Made by a program: the position numbers and the translations under genes. Under the pieces are notes generated by a model, which searched no databases, was not told where the DNA came from, and saw only the letters and a program-made list of their open reading frames with translations. Below, piece by piece: positions 23,860-32,287 of a stretch of 64,000 nt of DNA. Numbering within the stretch: position 1 is the stretch's first letter; every line of letters begins with the position of its first letter. Source of the DNA: Hyphomicrobiales bacterium (GTDB taxonomy: Bacteria > Pseudomonadota > Alphaproteobacteria > Rhizobiales > Rhizobiaceae); assembly GCA_900473205.1 (NCBI GenBank), contig UCLB01000003.1, positions 30,115-94,114 of the forward strand, in the 5' to 3' direction.

Positions 23860-25149
23860 GTGCGAAATTTCCGGCAAGATAAATCAGGTAACTTCGGTAT
23901 TCTTACCGCACTCATGGTTGTGCCCATTTTTGGCGCTGCCGGGGCTGCTCTGGATATCAGCCAGGCCATGGCGGTCAAGGCCGATTTGCAGCAGGCAGCC
24001 GATGCCGCCGTGCTGTCTGCGGTGGCAAAAATGTCCGCGCATGTGGAAGCGGCCCGAAAAATGTCTGGCGATGGCGCAATCGTTCTTCCCGATGACGAAG
24101 CCATGAACTTTTTCAAAAGCGATGCGGTGGGCCGCGACGACTTCCAGGTCGAATCCGTCGATGTGTCGGTGGAAAAGGTCGGCAATGTGGTGCAGGCCGC
24201 CGTCGCCTTTCAGGCCACCGTCAACACCTCGTTGACGCGCATTCTGGGCAAACAGTTCGTCACCGTTTCCGGCAAGGCGACGGCGAAATACGAAACGGAA
24301 ATGTTCAGCGATTTCTATCTGCTGCTGGACAACACCCCTTCCATGGGCGTGGGCGCAACGCCATCAGACGTTTCCAAACTGGTGGCCAACACCAGCGACA
24401 AATGCGCCTTTGCCTGTCACATCGTCAAAGACGGCGTTGCTGACCAGAACAGCTATTACTTCAAAGCCAAGAAACTGGGCGTGACGACGCGCATCAACGT
24501 CGTGGCCAAGGCAACGGCGAGCCTGATGGACACAGCCGTCGCCACCAGAAAGAACGTCAACCAGTATCGAATGGCGGTCTACACATTTGGTGAGAAGGCG
24601 GAAGACACCAAGCTTCTGGAAGTTTCGCCACTGAGCTCCGATCTCGCAACCGCCAAAAAGAAGGCTGCCGATATCGACCTCATGTCCATTCCCTATCAGG
24701 GCTACAACAACGATCAGCAGACGGATTTCGACCGGGCAATGACGCAGATCGCCGACAAGATCGGCAAGCCGGGTAATGGCACAAGCGCCGCCACCCCCGA
24801 CAAGGTCGTATTCTTCGTTTCCGATGGCGTCGGCGACAGCTACAAACCCTCCGGCTGCACCAAGAAGCTGACCGGCGGCCGCTGTCAGGAACCCATCGAC
24901 ACCAAGCTTTGCACGGCCCTGAAAAACAAGGGCTACCGCATCGCGGTCCTCTACACCACCTACCTGCCCCTGCCGACCAACGACTGGTACAACACCTGGA
25001 TCAGCCCTTTCCAGTCGCAGATCGGCACCAAGATGCAGGACTGCGCCTCCCCAGGCCTCTACTTCGAAGTCAGCCCCACGGAAGGCATCAGCGACGCCAT
25101 GTCCGCACTGTTCAAGCGGGTTATCACGTCGCCACGGTTGACGAGCTGA
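23860..25149 (+). CDS. TadG-like pilus assembly protein with vWA domain
   Basis: 429 residues starting at a GTG. The N-terminal segment KSGNFGILTALMVVPIFGAA is the TadE/TadG-like prepilin-type membrane anchor, followed by Ala-rich ADAAVLSAVAKMS. A von Willebrand A region follows with the metal-site start FYLLLDNTPSMGVG (DxTxS rather than DxSxS) and a cysteine-containing C-terminal part. TadG helps assemble Flp/Tad pili at the envelope. No other tad genes are present, so this is a stand-alone paralogue. Confidence 0.85.
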   Translation: MRNFRQDKSGNFGILTALMVVPIFGAAGAALDISQAMAVKADLQQAADAAVLSAVAKMSAHVEAARKMSGDGAIVLPDDEAMNFFKSDAVGRDDFQVESVDVSVEKVGNVVQAAVAFQATVNTSLTRILGKQFVTVSGKATAKYETEMFSDFYLLLDNTPSMGVGATPSDVSKLVANTSDKCAFACHIVKDGVADQNSYYFKAKKLGVTTRINVVAKATASLMDTAVATRKNVNQYRMAVYTFGEKAEDTKLLEVSPLSSDLATAKKKAADIDLMSIPYQGYNNDQQTDFDRAMTQIADKIGKPGNGTSAATPDKVVFFVSDGVGDSYKPSGCTKKLTGGRCQEPIDTKLCTALKNKGYRIAVLYTTYLPLPTNDWYNTWISPFQSQIGTKMQDCASPGLYFEVSPTEGISDAMSALFKRVITSPRLTS

Positions 25150-25158
25150 TTGGGCTTG

Positions 25159-25187
25159 GCATCTCCCATCCAAAGGGTGGGAGATGC
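25159..25187 (+). terminator. Rho-independent terminator after TadG-like gene
   Basis: GCATCTCCCA (25159-25168) pairs with TGGGAGATGC (25178-25187), followed by TTCATCTTTT. Confidence 0.75.
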
Positions 25188-25209
25188 TTCATCTTTTCAA
25201 ATCCAGTGA

Positions 25210-25947
25210 TTAAAGCGCCACGTCAGTGACTGTCTGTTGCGCCAGATAATCGGCCCGATCTTTTTGGACGTTCTGGAAGCTGCCGAGCATCTTAAGCAGG
25301 TCATCGGCGGCTTCGCCCAGTCCGTCCTGATACTGGACCGGGCTGTCGACGTCGAATTCGGCAATCACGTCAAAGTCTTCCTGCGTCATGGCGGCATCCG
25401 ACTTGACGACCTTGGCTCCGAATAGACCAGCAATAGCGTCTGCTCTCTTCTGCGCCAGATCAGGCCCCGCCGCCCCATCGACGCTGGGCAAAAGGTCGTT
25501 GATAGCAGCAGAATAATCGCTGAAGCTGATCACCTCTCCGCGATTATCGATTCTCGCGACCATTTTCCCGTTGGAAACGACGGTCGCATAATCCAGCTCG
25601 AAACGCCGCTCCAGCGATTCATGCGTCGTTTCAATCGTCTCTTCTGTGACGCTCATATAATCTTGGTATTTATCTTCTGGCTGTTGCGCGACGCTGAATT
25701 GAATGCGGGAAAAATCAACTCGGTGCGATTGCCCAACGAAGGTTTCGCCGTTGGCAAGCTGCAATGTGGTGACAGGACCAACGGTGACGACATCGGAGGC
25801 CGTGGCTGTATTTTTGGTCGGAGACGTATCGCCTTCTGCAACCAGTGCGCCGAACCCGTCAGAGTTTTCGGATGCTGTTTGATCCTTGTCGGCGGAGCGG
25901 GATGTCGTAACGGTGTTGTAATGTGAGTTTGCTGCAACGGATGTCAT
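25210..25947 (-). CDS. Hypothetical protein, low-complexity N-terminus
   Basis: About 245 residues, not recognised. The N-terminal 50 residues are Ser/Thr/Asp-rich and probably disordered. The remainder is acidic and helical, with LANGETFVGQSHRVDFSRI, AQKRADAIAGLFGAKVV and a C-terminal AADDLLKMLGSFQNVQ. No signal or membrane span. ATG 25947 has GGAG upstream. The composition (acidic, Ser/Thr-rich, non-exported in the classical way) is reminiscent of flagellar or type I/III substrates, but nothing proves it. Confidence 0.6.
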   Translation of the reverse strand: MTSVAANSHYNTVTTSRSADKDQTASENSDGFGALVAEGDTSPTKNTATASDVVTVGPVTTLQLANGETFVGQSHRVDFSRIQFSVAQQPEDKYQDYMSVTEETIETTHESLERRFELDYATVVSNGKMVARIDNRGEVISFSDYSAAINDLLPSVDGAAGPDLAQKRADAIAGLFGAKVVKSDAAMTQEDFDVIAEFDVDSPVQYQDGLGEAADDLLKMLGSFQNVQKDRADYLAQQTVTDVAL

Positions 25948-26201
25948 TTTCAAAACTCCAAGTGGCTATTTGCCCAAGTTGCCATCCGAAGCTTGACTCA
26001 ACCTAGAATTATATTTCTTTTTCTTTCCGTGAAATTAACAACCTTTAATCGCTGTTTTGGTGAAATCGAGGTGGCGGCCCATTTGTAGCCTATAACAAAT
26101 CTCGCCCACGCGGCTTGAACCAAACCGCTGCCGACACACTTATCCCTATACCATTCCCGCCCCGCATCTTCGCGGGGCCCCCTCCCAAAATGGAGAAAAC
26201 C

Positions 26202-27029
26202 ATGCACACAGTAAACGCCAATGGCGCCAATATCCCCGCTCTCGGCTTCGGCACATTCCGTATGCCTGATGCAGACGTCCACCGCATTTTGCCCGAAGCT
26301 CTGAAGCTCGGCTTCCGCCATGTCGATACTGCGCAGATTTACAAGAACGAGGCTTCGGTGGGTGAAGTCATCGCCAATTCCGGGATTGCGCGCGGCGATA
26401 TCTTCCTCACGACAAAGGTCTGGGTCGACCAGTACAAACACGCCGACTTCATCAAATCCGTGGATGAGAGCCTGACAAAGCTGAAGACGGATTATGTCGA
26501 TCTTCTTCTGCTGCACTGGCCAAAAAGCGATGTACCGCTGGCAGAACGCATCGGCGCGCTGAACGAAGTGCACAAAGCCGGAAAGGTCCGAAATATCGGC
26601 ATTTCCAACTTCAACGTCGCACTGACGGAAGAAGCCGTAAAGCTTTCCGACGTGCCTGTTACCAACAACCAGATCGAGTATCACCCCTATCTCGACCAGA
26701 CCAAGGTCATCGAATCCGCTCGCAAGAATGGCATCTCCATCACCGCCTATTACCTGATGGCTGACGGCAAGGTGCCTCAGGATGCGGTGCTGAAGGACAT
26801 CGGCGCAAAACACGGCAAGACCGCCGCGCAGGTCGCGCTACGCTGGGCCGTGCAGCAGCCGGATGTGATTGCGCTTTCCAAGACGGCGACGGAAAGCCGG
26901 TTGAAGGAAAATTACGACATCTTCGATTTTGAGCTGTCTGACGATGAGATGCAGGCGATTTTTGCGCTGGCGAAGGCGGATGGCAGGATCGTCAATCCGG
27001 GTCATCTGGCACCGGAATGGGATACCTAA
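26202..27029 (+). CDS. Aldo/keto reductase (2,5-diketo-gluconate-reductase-like)
   Basis: 275 residues. NADPH-dependent reductase with the catalytic tetrad visible: Asp and Tyr in HVDTAQIYKNE, Lys in LTTKVWVD, His in LLLLHWPK; GISNFNVAL and the C-terminal LSKTATESRLKEN bind cofactor. Substrate not predictable beyond small aldehydes or ketones. GGAGAAAACC precedes ATG 26202. Transcription ends at the hairpin at 27050-27074. Confidence 0.9.
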   Translation: MHTVNANGANIPALGFGTFRMPDADVHRILPEALKLGFRHVDTAQIYKNEASVGEVIANSGIARGDIFLTTKVWVDQYKHADFIKSVDESLTKLKTDYVDLLLLHWPKSDVPLAERIGALNEVHKAGKVRNIGISNFNVALTEEAVKLSDVPVTNNQIEYHPYLDQTKVIESARKNGISITAYYLMADGKVPQDAVLKDIGAKHGKTAAQVALRWAVQQPDVIALSKTATESRLKENYDIFDFELSDDEMQAIFALAKADGRIVNPGHLAPEWDT

Positions 27030-27049
27030 TTACTCACTGTTTTAAGTTC

Positions 27050-27074
27050 AAAGGCCCGACACAGCCGGGCCTTT
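27050..27074 (+). terminator. Rho-independent terminator after aldo/keto reductase
   Basis: AAAGGCCCG (27050-27058) pairs with CGGGCCTTT (27066-27074), followed by CTCCTT. Confidence 0.8.
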
Positions 27075-27114
27075 CTCCTTGATCTGTAGAAGTTATTAGT
27101 GTATTTTTCAACTT

Positions 27115-28080
27115 ATGGGTTTAAATAAAAAACGAACATTGACGTTAGGATACGTAACGAGGCGCCAACTCCTTGCCGGACTATCAGCGATAAGCATTAC
27201 GAGCGCCAGCGACGTCCGAGGAGAGAACATGCATGACCAGTGGAAGCGCATCCTTCAACAGGCAGCCATGTTCCAGCAACGAGCTCTGGATATGCATTTT
27301 ACTAGCGACTGGGAGGATGAACCGCAGCCACCTCGCTTTACGATCAAACCACCCGCAGAAGAAGATAACATCGCCCGCGTCGAACAAAGAATAGGTAGTC
27401 CCCTTCCTTCGACTTTAAGACAATTTTTTAAAGAATGTAGCAGCGGAATAAATATAGTGTGGTTTTTGCCTGCTAAAGAGGTCGTAGAAAATCACCTGTA
27501 CACCGTGGTGTTCAGCGTAGTTCCTCCAAAACCATTTTCTGACGAAAATAACGATCCACTGATAAACAAAGGCACTTTGCGCATTGATCTTGAGGACATC
27601 GCTGACCTTTGGGAGGACAGGAAGGGTTGGATTTCAGCCTTTAGAAAGAAAGCAAGTGAAAAACACGACGAGAGGGAGAAGGCACATTATACCATCCATG
27701 CGAATATGGCGGAACGGAGTTTCCCTATAGCAAGGGACGGCGGCGGGGATGTCGTTGCAATAGATATGGATTCGCCCGATCAAGAGCTTTTCATGAACTA
27801 TCACGACGGCTCTGACGCGCCCGCATCTCTATTCGGTCAAAATTTGTTAGATCATCTTGAAGAGCAGAGCCTCCTTGGATTTATAGGCTTTGGAAGTTAC
27901 GGCTTCTTAATGTTCGAGAACGATCAAAAGAGTTCTGCTGCGCGCGCTCGCTTCAACGCACGTTATAAAGACAGAGAGACGATAGAAAAATACGGTCTAG
28001 GGCCTATTGGAGCATGCGTCATCGACTGGACTTCGGATAACGGCAAGGCATGGCGTGCATGGCTGGGTCTGACGGCATAG
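27115..28080 (+). CDS. SMI1/KNR4 (SUKH) domain protein with a Tat-like N-terminus
   Basis: 321 residues. The SUKH-1 motif is visible around residues 80-105 (IARVEQRIGSPLPSTLRQFF). SUKH proteins are usually cytoplasmic immunity proteins against contact-dependent or polymorphic toxins. Residues 15-36 look like a twin-arginine signal (TRRQLLAGLSAISITSA). Start is unsettled: ATG 27115 includes that signal but has no ribosome binding site; ATG 27229 has a strong AGGAG and would give a 283-residue cytoplasmic protein. Base composition is more AT-rich than neighbours, suggesting transfer. No toxin gene is adjacent. Confidence 0.75.
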   Translation: MGLNKKRTLTLGYVTRRQLLAGLSAISITSASDVRGENMHDQWKRILQQAAMFQQRALDMHFTSDWEDEPQPPRFTIKPPAEEDNIARVEQRIGSPLPSTLRQFFKECSSGINIVWFLPAKEVVENHLYTVVFSVVPPKPFSDENNDPLINKGTLRIDLEDIADLWEDRKGWISAFRKKASEKHDEREKAHYTIHANMAERSFPIARDGGGDVVAIDMDSPDQELFMNYHDGSDAPASLFGQNLLDHLEEQSLLGFIGFGSYGFLMFENDQKSSAARARFNARYKDRETIEKYGLGPIGACVIDWTSDNGKAWRAWLGLTA

Positions 28081-28141
28081 GGATGCCGCCAGTGGCTCCA
28101 GCGACCGCACGCTCATAAGACGTGAGGCCGTTTCTTATGTC

Positions 28142-28900
28142 TCAAGAATGCAACCCATTCACCATCGCAAACACCTGGTCGATATTACCGTTTTGCGCGG
28201 CAAAACGCAGCGGCTTGCAGCGTTCTACCACCACTTCCGTTGCTTCCGGCTGGTTGGTCAGGATGTCCATGACCTCGGCAATATAGGCATCGAGCGGCAT
28301 GGCGCGTTCGTCGGTGGCCTGGTGGTCGCCTTGCAATGTCGTCTGCACATAGGGCGGGATGATTTCGATGACATCGACCGGGGTACCCTTGAGCTGTTCG
28401 CGCAGGGCCATCGAATATCCGTGGATGGCGGATTTCGTAGCGCTATAGGTGGGCGTGGCCACCATTGGCACGAAGGCAAGGCCTGAGGATACGGTCAGCA
28501 CGGCTGCCTTCGGCTTCGTCAGGAAATGTGGCAAAAGCGCTGCCGTCAGGCGAATGGGGGCCAGAAGATTGGTGGCGATGGTTTCTTCAGCGATCTCGAG
28601 ATAATCGGGTGCTACCTTGATATCCTCGTTCTTCATAATGCCGGCATTGTTGATGACGGCGTTGAGGTCTGGGTGGTCGGCGATGAGCTTGTCGGCGAAA
28701 GCCTTGATGCCCGCAGCGTCGGTCGCATCCATCGTGGCCCATGCCATGCCCGGATTGGCAGCGGAGACCTCTTTCAAAACCTCGGCACGGCGGCCGGAGA
28801 TGATGACCTTGTTGCCGAGTGCGTGGAACGCTTCTGCCAGCGCCCGGCCAATGCCGGAACCGCCGCCGGTGATGAGGATGGTGTTGCCTGTGACGTTCAT
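28142..28900 (-). CDS. Short-chain dehydrogenase/reductase
   Basis: 252 residues. NAD(P)-binding GGGSGIGRAL, structural NNAGIMK, catalytic Ser in VLTVSSGLAF and YxxxK in YSATKSAIHGYSM. It resembles the DltE/YciK-like SDRs linked to HxlR regulators. ATG 28900 with AAGGAAAGG upstream is preferred to the open frame start at 28966. It is divergent from the HxlR gene 103 bp away, which probably represses it. Substrate unknown. Confidence 0.88.
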   Translation of the reverse strand: MNVTGNTILITGGGSGIGRALAEAFHALGNKVIISGRRAEVLKEVSAANPGMAWATMDATDAAGIKAFADKLIADHPDLNAVINNAGIMKNEDIKVAPDYLEIAEETIATNLLAPIRLTAALLPHFLTKPKAAVLTVSSGLAFVPMVATPTYSATKSAIHGYSMALREQLKGTPVDVIEIIPPYVQTTLQGDHQATDERAMPLDAYIAEVMDILTNQPEATEVVVERCKPLRFAAQNGNIDQVFAMVNGLHS

Positions 28901-29003
28901 GGGAATGCCTTTCCTTGTTGTCTGGATAAAACCTAGGTAGATTGCTCTCCAATGGGTAGTAGGCACCCGAAAGATTTATACTTACTCGAAGGAGAGTGTC
29001 TGG

Positions 29004-29432
29004 ATGAAAAGACATCTGGCCGATGACATCATCGAGGAAAAGCGCAAGTCACCTCCACCCGATGAGACCGATCCGGTCATCGAGGCGCTGGTGCGTGACA
29101 TCATCGCCAAGGTGGCGGACAAGTGGACGATGCTGATTCTGGAGGTTCTGGAAGAAAACGGCACGCTGCGCTTTACGCAGATCGGCCACCATGTCAGCGG
29201 CATCAGCCAGAAGATGCTGACGAAAACGCTGCGGCAGATGGAGTGCGACGGGCTGGTAAAACGCATCATTCACCCGGTCATTCCGCCGCATGTGGATTAT
29301 AGCCTGACGGCGCTGGGCAAGAGCCTCGGCGCCGCATTTTGCGGCGTATGGATATGGGCCGAGACGCACCATTCGGACATAGAAAAGGCGCGGAAAGCGT
29401 TCAGCGAACACCCTCCGCGCCGGGCAGTCTGA
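29004..29432 (+). CDS. HxlR family transcriptional regulator
   Basis: 142 residues. Winged helix of the HxlR family: VADKWTMLILEVLEENGTLR, RFTQIGHHVSGISQKMLTKT and DGLVKRIIHPVIPPHVDYSL. Such regulators respond to aldehydes, quinones or redox stress. GGAGAG precedes the ATG. The divergent SDR gene is the likely target. Confidence 0.88.
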   Translation: MKRHLADDIIEEKRKSPPPDETDPVIEALVRDIIAKVADKWTMLILEVLEENGTLRFTQIGHHVSGISQKMLTKTLRQMECDGLVKRIIHPVIPPHVDYSLTALGKSLGAAFCGVWIWAETHHSDIEKARKAFSEHPPRRAV

Positions 29433-29825
29433 CTATGCGAACTGGCTGAGGCCGGGAACCGAGGCAATGACCTGATCGACCACTTCGTCGCCTGCATGCT
29501 GGCGCGCAATGGAAATCGTCGCCTTGGCGAGAGCGGAGATTTCGCCCATGCCGAGGCCCTGGCTCATCAACTGCTGGCCGAGACCCATGATGCCGCCGCC
29601 GCCGATGGCGCTCATCAGGCCGCCCAGCAAACCGCCGCCGCCCTGGCCTTCGCCGTTGAAACGGGCCACCAATTCTGGTGCGCCGGGAATGGATTCGATC
29701 ATCTTGGCAACCGGCGCATCATCGGCTTCGCGCTGGAGAAAACCCAGCATCATGCCAAGGGCTTTTTCCGCCACGTCCGGGGCAATGCCCACCCTGTCAG
29801 CCACCTGGGTGACGATCTCGCTCAT
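29433..29825 (-). CDS. Small Gly-rich hypothetical protein (DUF2780/DUF2267-like)
   Basis: About 130 residues. N-terminal helices (MSEIVTQVADRVGIAPDVAE, LGMMLGFLQREADD) are followed by a glycine-rich hinge (GEGQGGGGLLGGLMSAIGGGG) and an Ala-rich C-terminal helix region. It resembles small proteins of the DUF2780/DUF2267 type; the exact family is uncertain. AGGAGGAAGACT is a strong ribosome binding site for ATG 29825. A palindrome at 29849-29868 lies just upstream. Confidence 0.65.
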   Translation of the reverse strand: MSEIVTQVADRVGIAPDVAEKALGMMLGFLQREADDAPVAKMIESIPGAPELVARFNGEGQGGGGLLGGLMSAIGGGGIMGLGQQLMSQGLGMGEISALAKATISIARQHAGDEVVDQVIASVPGLSQFA

Positions 29826-29848
29826 AGTCTTCCTCCTGGAGAATAAAA

Positions 29849-29868
29849 TTACGTTCACGTCAACGTAA
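29849..29868. promoter_or_regulatory. Palindromic operator upstream of the Gly-rich protein gene
   Basis: TTACGTT (29849-29855) and AACGTAA (29862-29868) with a 6-bp spacer CACGTC. It contains the string TTACGTTCACGTCAA, similar to binding sites described for some MerR-family regulators (LiuR type). No MerR gene is in the window. Confidence 0.55.
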
Positions 29869-30040
29869 AACAATTGATGCCGTGTTTCAAGCTGGCGAAA
29901 AGCCGGAAAAAACAAGTTTCGCCGCGCTTCTTCAACATCCCTATCAAACAGTTGTTGAGGGCGGAAACAGTTCCTATAAGTATATTGCAAAGAATGGATA
30001 AAGGGCAGCCATTGCCCGCTATACCGGAGGGATCGCCACG

Positions 30041-31606
30041 ATGCTGCAGGACGGAAAGCTTTATATCGGCACGAGCCGCAATCCCGACGACACCCTCAAC
30101 AAGGGCGAATATCTGGACTTAAGATTCGGCAACCGCCACGGCCTTATCACCGGTGCCACCGGCACAGGTAAAACCGTGTCGCTTCAGGTGCTGGCAGAAG
30201 GGTTCGCCAAGGCGGGCGTGCCGGTGTTTTGCGCCGATATCAAGGGTGACCTCTCGGGCATTGCCGCCAAGGGTGAGGCCAAGGACTGGGTGACGAAACG
30301 CGCCGAACAGATCGGCTTTACCGATCTCGCCTTCGAACAGTTTCCTGTCATCTTCTGGGATCTCTACGGCGAAAAAGGCCACCGCGTCCGCGCCACCATC
30401 GCTGAAATGGGGCCGCTTCTGCTAGCGCGCCTGATGGATGCGTCGGAAGCGCAGGAAGGCGTGCTGAACATCGCCTTCAAGATTGCCGATCAGGGCGGCT
30501 TGCCGCTGCTGGATTTGAAGGATTTGCAAGCGCTGCTGAACTATATGGGCGAACATGCGTCAGAGCTTTCCAACCAGTTCGGCCTGATTTCCAAGTCCTC
30601 CGTCGGCTCGCTACAGCGCGGTCTTCTGGTGCTGGAACAGCAGGGTGCGGAGCATTTCTTCGGCGAACCAGCGCTGAAGATTTCCGACATCATGCGCACC
30701 AGCAGCGATGGTCGCGGCACGATTTCGGTTCTGGCCGCAGACAAGCTGATGATGAACCCGCGTCTTTACGGTACCTTCCTGCTGTGGATGCTCTCGGAAC
30801 TGTTCGAGGAACTGCCTGAGGTGGGCGATCCGACCAAGCCGAAGCTCGTCTTCTTCTTCGATGAGGCGCATCTTCTGTTCAACGATGCACCCCGCGTGCT
30901 GGTCGAGCGAGTGGAACAGGTGGTTCGCCTCATTCGCTCCAAGGGTGTGGGCGTTTACTTCGTCACACAGAACCCGCTGGATGTGCCGGAAACCGTGCTA
31001 GCCCAGCTGGGCAACCGTGTGCAGCATGCGCTGCGCGCCTACACCCCGCGCGAGCAGAAGGCCGTGAAAACCGCAGCCGATACATTCCGCCAAAACCCGG
31101 CCTTTAGCACGGCAGACGCCATCACCACACTCGGCACCGGTGAAGCGCTGGTCTCGACGCTGGGTGACAAGGGCGCACCTTCCATCGTGGAGCGCACACT
31201 CGTTCGCCCTCCATCAGGCCGTGTCGGCCCTGTGAGTGACGATGAACGCCGCAGCATCATGAGCACAAGCCCGGTTGCCGGTGTCTACGATACCGATCTC
31301 GACCGCGAATCCGCCTTCGAACTTCTGGCCGCCCGCGCCCAGAAGGCAGCCGAGGCGGAGGCTGCAAAGCGTGCTGCGGAAGAACAGGCAAGCCAGCAAC
31401 CCGACACTGCCGCTGGCCGCTGGAAGCTTCCGGGCTTCGGCGACGAAGAGCCGAAACAGGCCTCCACCACCGGCAGTGCCCGCAAATCCAGCGGATATCA
31501 GCGTGAAACGGTGATCGAGGCGGCTATGAAGAGTGCGGCACGGTCTGTCGCGACGTCGGTGGGGCGTGCGCTGGTGCGCGGAATTTTGGGGAGTTTGCGG
31601 CGGTAG
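30041..31606 (+). CDS. HerA-like ATPase/helicase, DUF853 family
   Basis: 521 residues. Walker A GATGTGKT at 38-45 and Walker B KLVFFFDEAHLLF near 270; the N-terminal IGTSRNPDDTLNKGEYLDLR and C-terminal Arg/Ala-rich tail are typical of the DUF853 family. These are FtsK/HerA-superfamily ATPases expected to be hexameric DNA or protein motors; the role is unproven. No NurA-type nuclease is adjacent, so a HerA-NurA repair pair is not indicated. GGAGG precedes the ATG. Confidence 0.88.
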   Translation: MLQDGKLYIGTSRNPDDTLNKGEYLDLRFGNRHGLITGATGTGKTVSLQVLAEGFAKAGVPVFCADIKGDLSGIAAKGEAKDWVTKRAEQIGFTDLAFEQFPVIFWDLYGEKGHRVRATIAEMGPLLLARLMDASEAQEGVLNIAFKIADQGGLPLLDLKDLQALLNYMGEHASELSNQFGLISKSSVGSLQRGLLVLEQQGAEHFFGEPALKISDIMRTSSDGRGTISVLAADKLMMNPRLYGTFLLWMLSELFEELPEVGDPTKPKLVFFFDEAHLLFNDAPRVLVERVEQVVRLIRSKGVGVYFVTQNPLDVPETVLAQLGNRVQHALRAYTPREQKAVKTAADTFRQNPAFSTADAITTLGTGEALVSTLGDKGAPSIVERTLVRPPSGRVGPVSDDERRSIMSTSPVAGVYDTDLDRESAFELLAARAQKAAEAEAAKRAAEEQASQQPDTAAGRWKLPGFGDEEPKQASTTGSARKSSGYQRETVIEAAMKSAARSVATSVGRALVRGILGSLRR

Positions 31607-31645
31607 GATTGCCGCCGCTCCAACTGGAAACGGAAGATCCCCTCT

Positions 31646-31676
31646 CCTCATTCCTGTGTTTGTCACGGGGATGAGG
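31646..31676. repeat. Imperfect palindrome related to 4083-4111
   Basis: CCTCATTCCTGTGTTTGTCACGGGGATGAGG shares its core with the perfect palindrome upstream of sufE. Located between the convergent HerA-like and MarR genes; could also act as a weak transcription stop. Confidence 0.45.
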
Positions 31677-31708
31677 CGTTTGGGGCGCACCGGCCTACAC
31701 CCGCGCCC

Positions 31709-32155
31709 CTACCCCAAATCCACAAGGTCGCTCCGCAACCGGTCCGCATCACCACTGCCGATCTGCGCTTCCACCTCGCCATGCGTCCGCGTCCAGATGG
31801 GAACGGCGGAGGCCAGTATCGCCAATCCTTCCGCCGTCAGCTTCAACCGTTTGCCGCGCTTGTCTTTCGGGTCGGGCTCGATGGAGAGCAGGCCGCGTTT
31901 TTCCAAAGGTTTCAGCGCTGCCGTCAGCGTCGTGCGGTCCATGGCCAGCAGGTTGGCCACCGGCCCCATGGGTGGCGGTTCGGGGCGGTTGAGGGACATG
32001 AGCAGCGAGAATTGCCCATTCGTCAGTCCCACCGGCTTTAGCGCCATGTCAAAACGGCGTGCCAAAGCACGGGCGGCGCGCTGGGCATGCAGGCACAAGC
32101 ACGTATCGCGCACCAGAAGGGTTGTCGAAAAAGGAATCACTGACGTATTTGACAT
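31709..32155 (-). CDS. MarR family transcriptional regulator
   Basis: 148 residues. Winged helix: LTNGQFSLLMSLNRPEPPPM, LLAMDRTTLTAALKPLEKRG and the wing DPKDKRGKRLKLT. An N-terminal cysteine pair (RDTCLCLHAQ) could act in redox sensing, since comparable positions do so in OhrR-like proteins, but this is a guess. It is divergent from the DUF899 operon, with the palindrome GTTGATATCAAC between. Confidence 0.87.
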   Translation of the reverse strand: MSNTSVIPFSTTLLVRDTCLCLHAQRAARALARRFDMALKPVGLTNGQFSLLMSLNRPEPPPMGPVANLLAMDRTTLTAALKPLEKRGLLSIEPDPKDKRGKRLKLTAEGLAILASAVPIWTRTHGEVEAQIGSGDADRLRSDLVDLG

Positions 32156-32166
32156 GCGGAATATAT

Positions 32167-32178
32167 GTTGATATCAAC
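32167..32178. promoter_or_regulatory. MarR-type operator palindrome
   Basis: Perfect 12-bp palindrome GTTGATATCAAC, with partly symmetric flanks (TAT and GTA), 12 bp before the MarR start and about 110 bp before the DUF899 gene. Likely autoregulatory site. Confidence 0.65.
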
Positions 32179-32287
32179 GTAAATAGTCAAGCAAAATCGT
32201 TTTGGTGGTTTAGGAGGGCATCAGCCAAACCAAAACCGCGCCATAAGTATTGTTTGTGCAGCTGTAAGATCGAAGGAGGATGAGATC

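Noticed and set aside
28081-28141. Hairpin CATAAGA...TCTTATG after the SUKH gene as terminator
   Set aside because: Only 7 bp of stem with a 12-nt loop and no T-run; too weak to call.
30041-31606. HerA-NurA type anti-phage or repair system
   Set aside because: The ATPase is of the DUF853 type and no NurA, SIR2 or nuclease gene is next to it.
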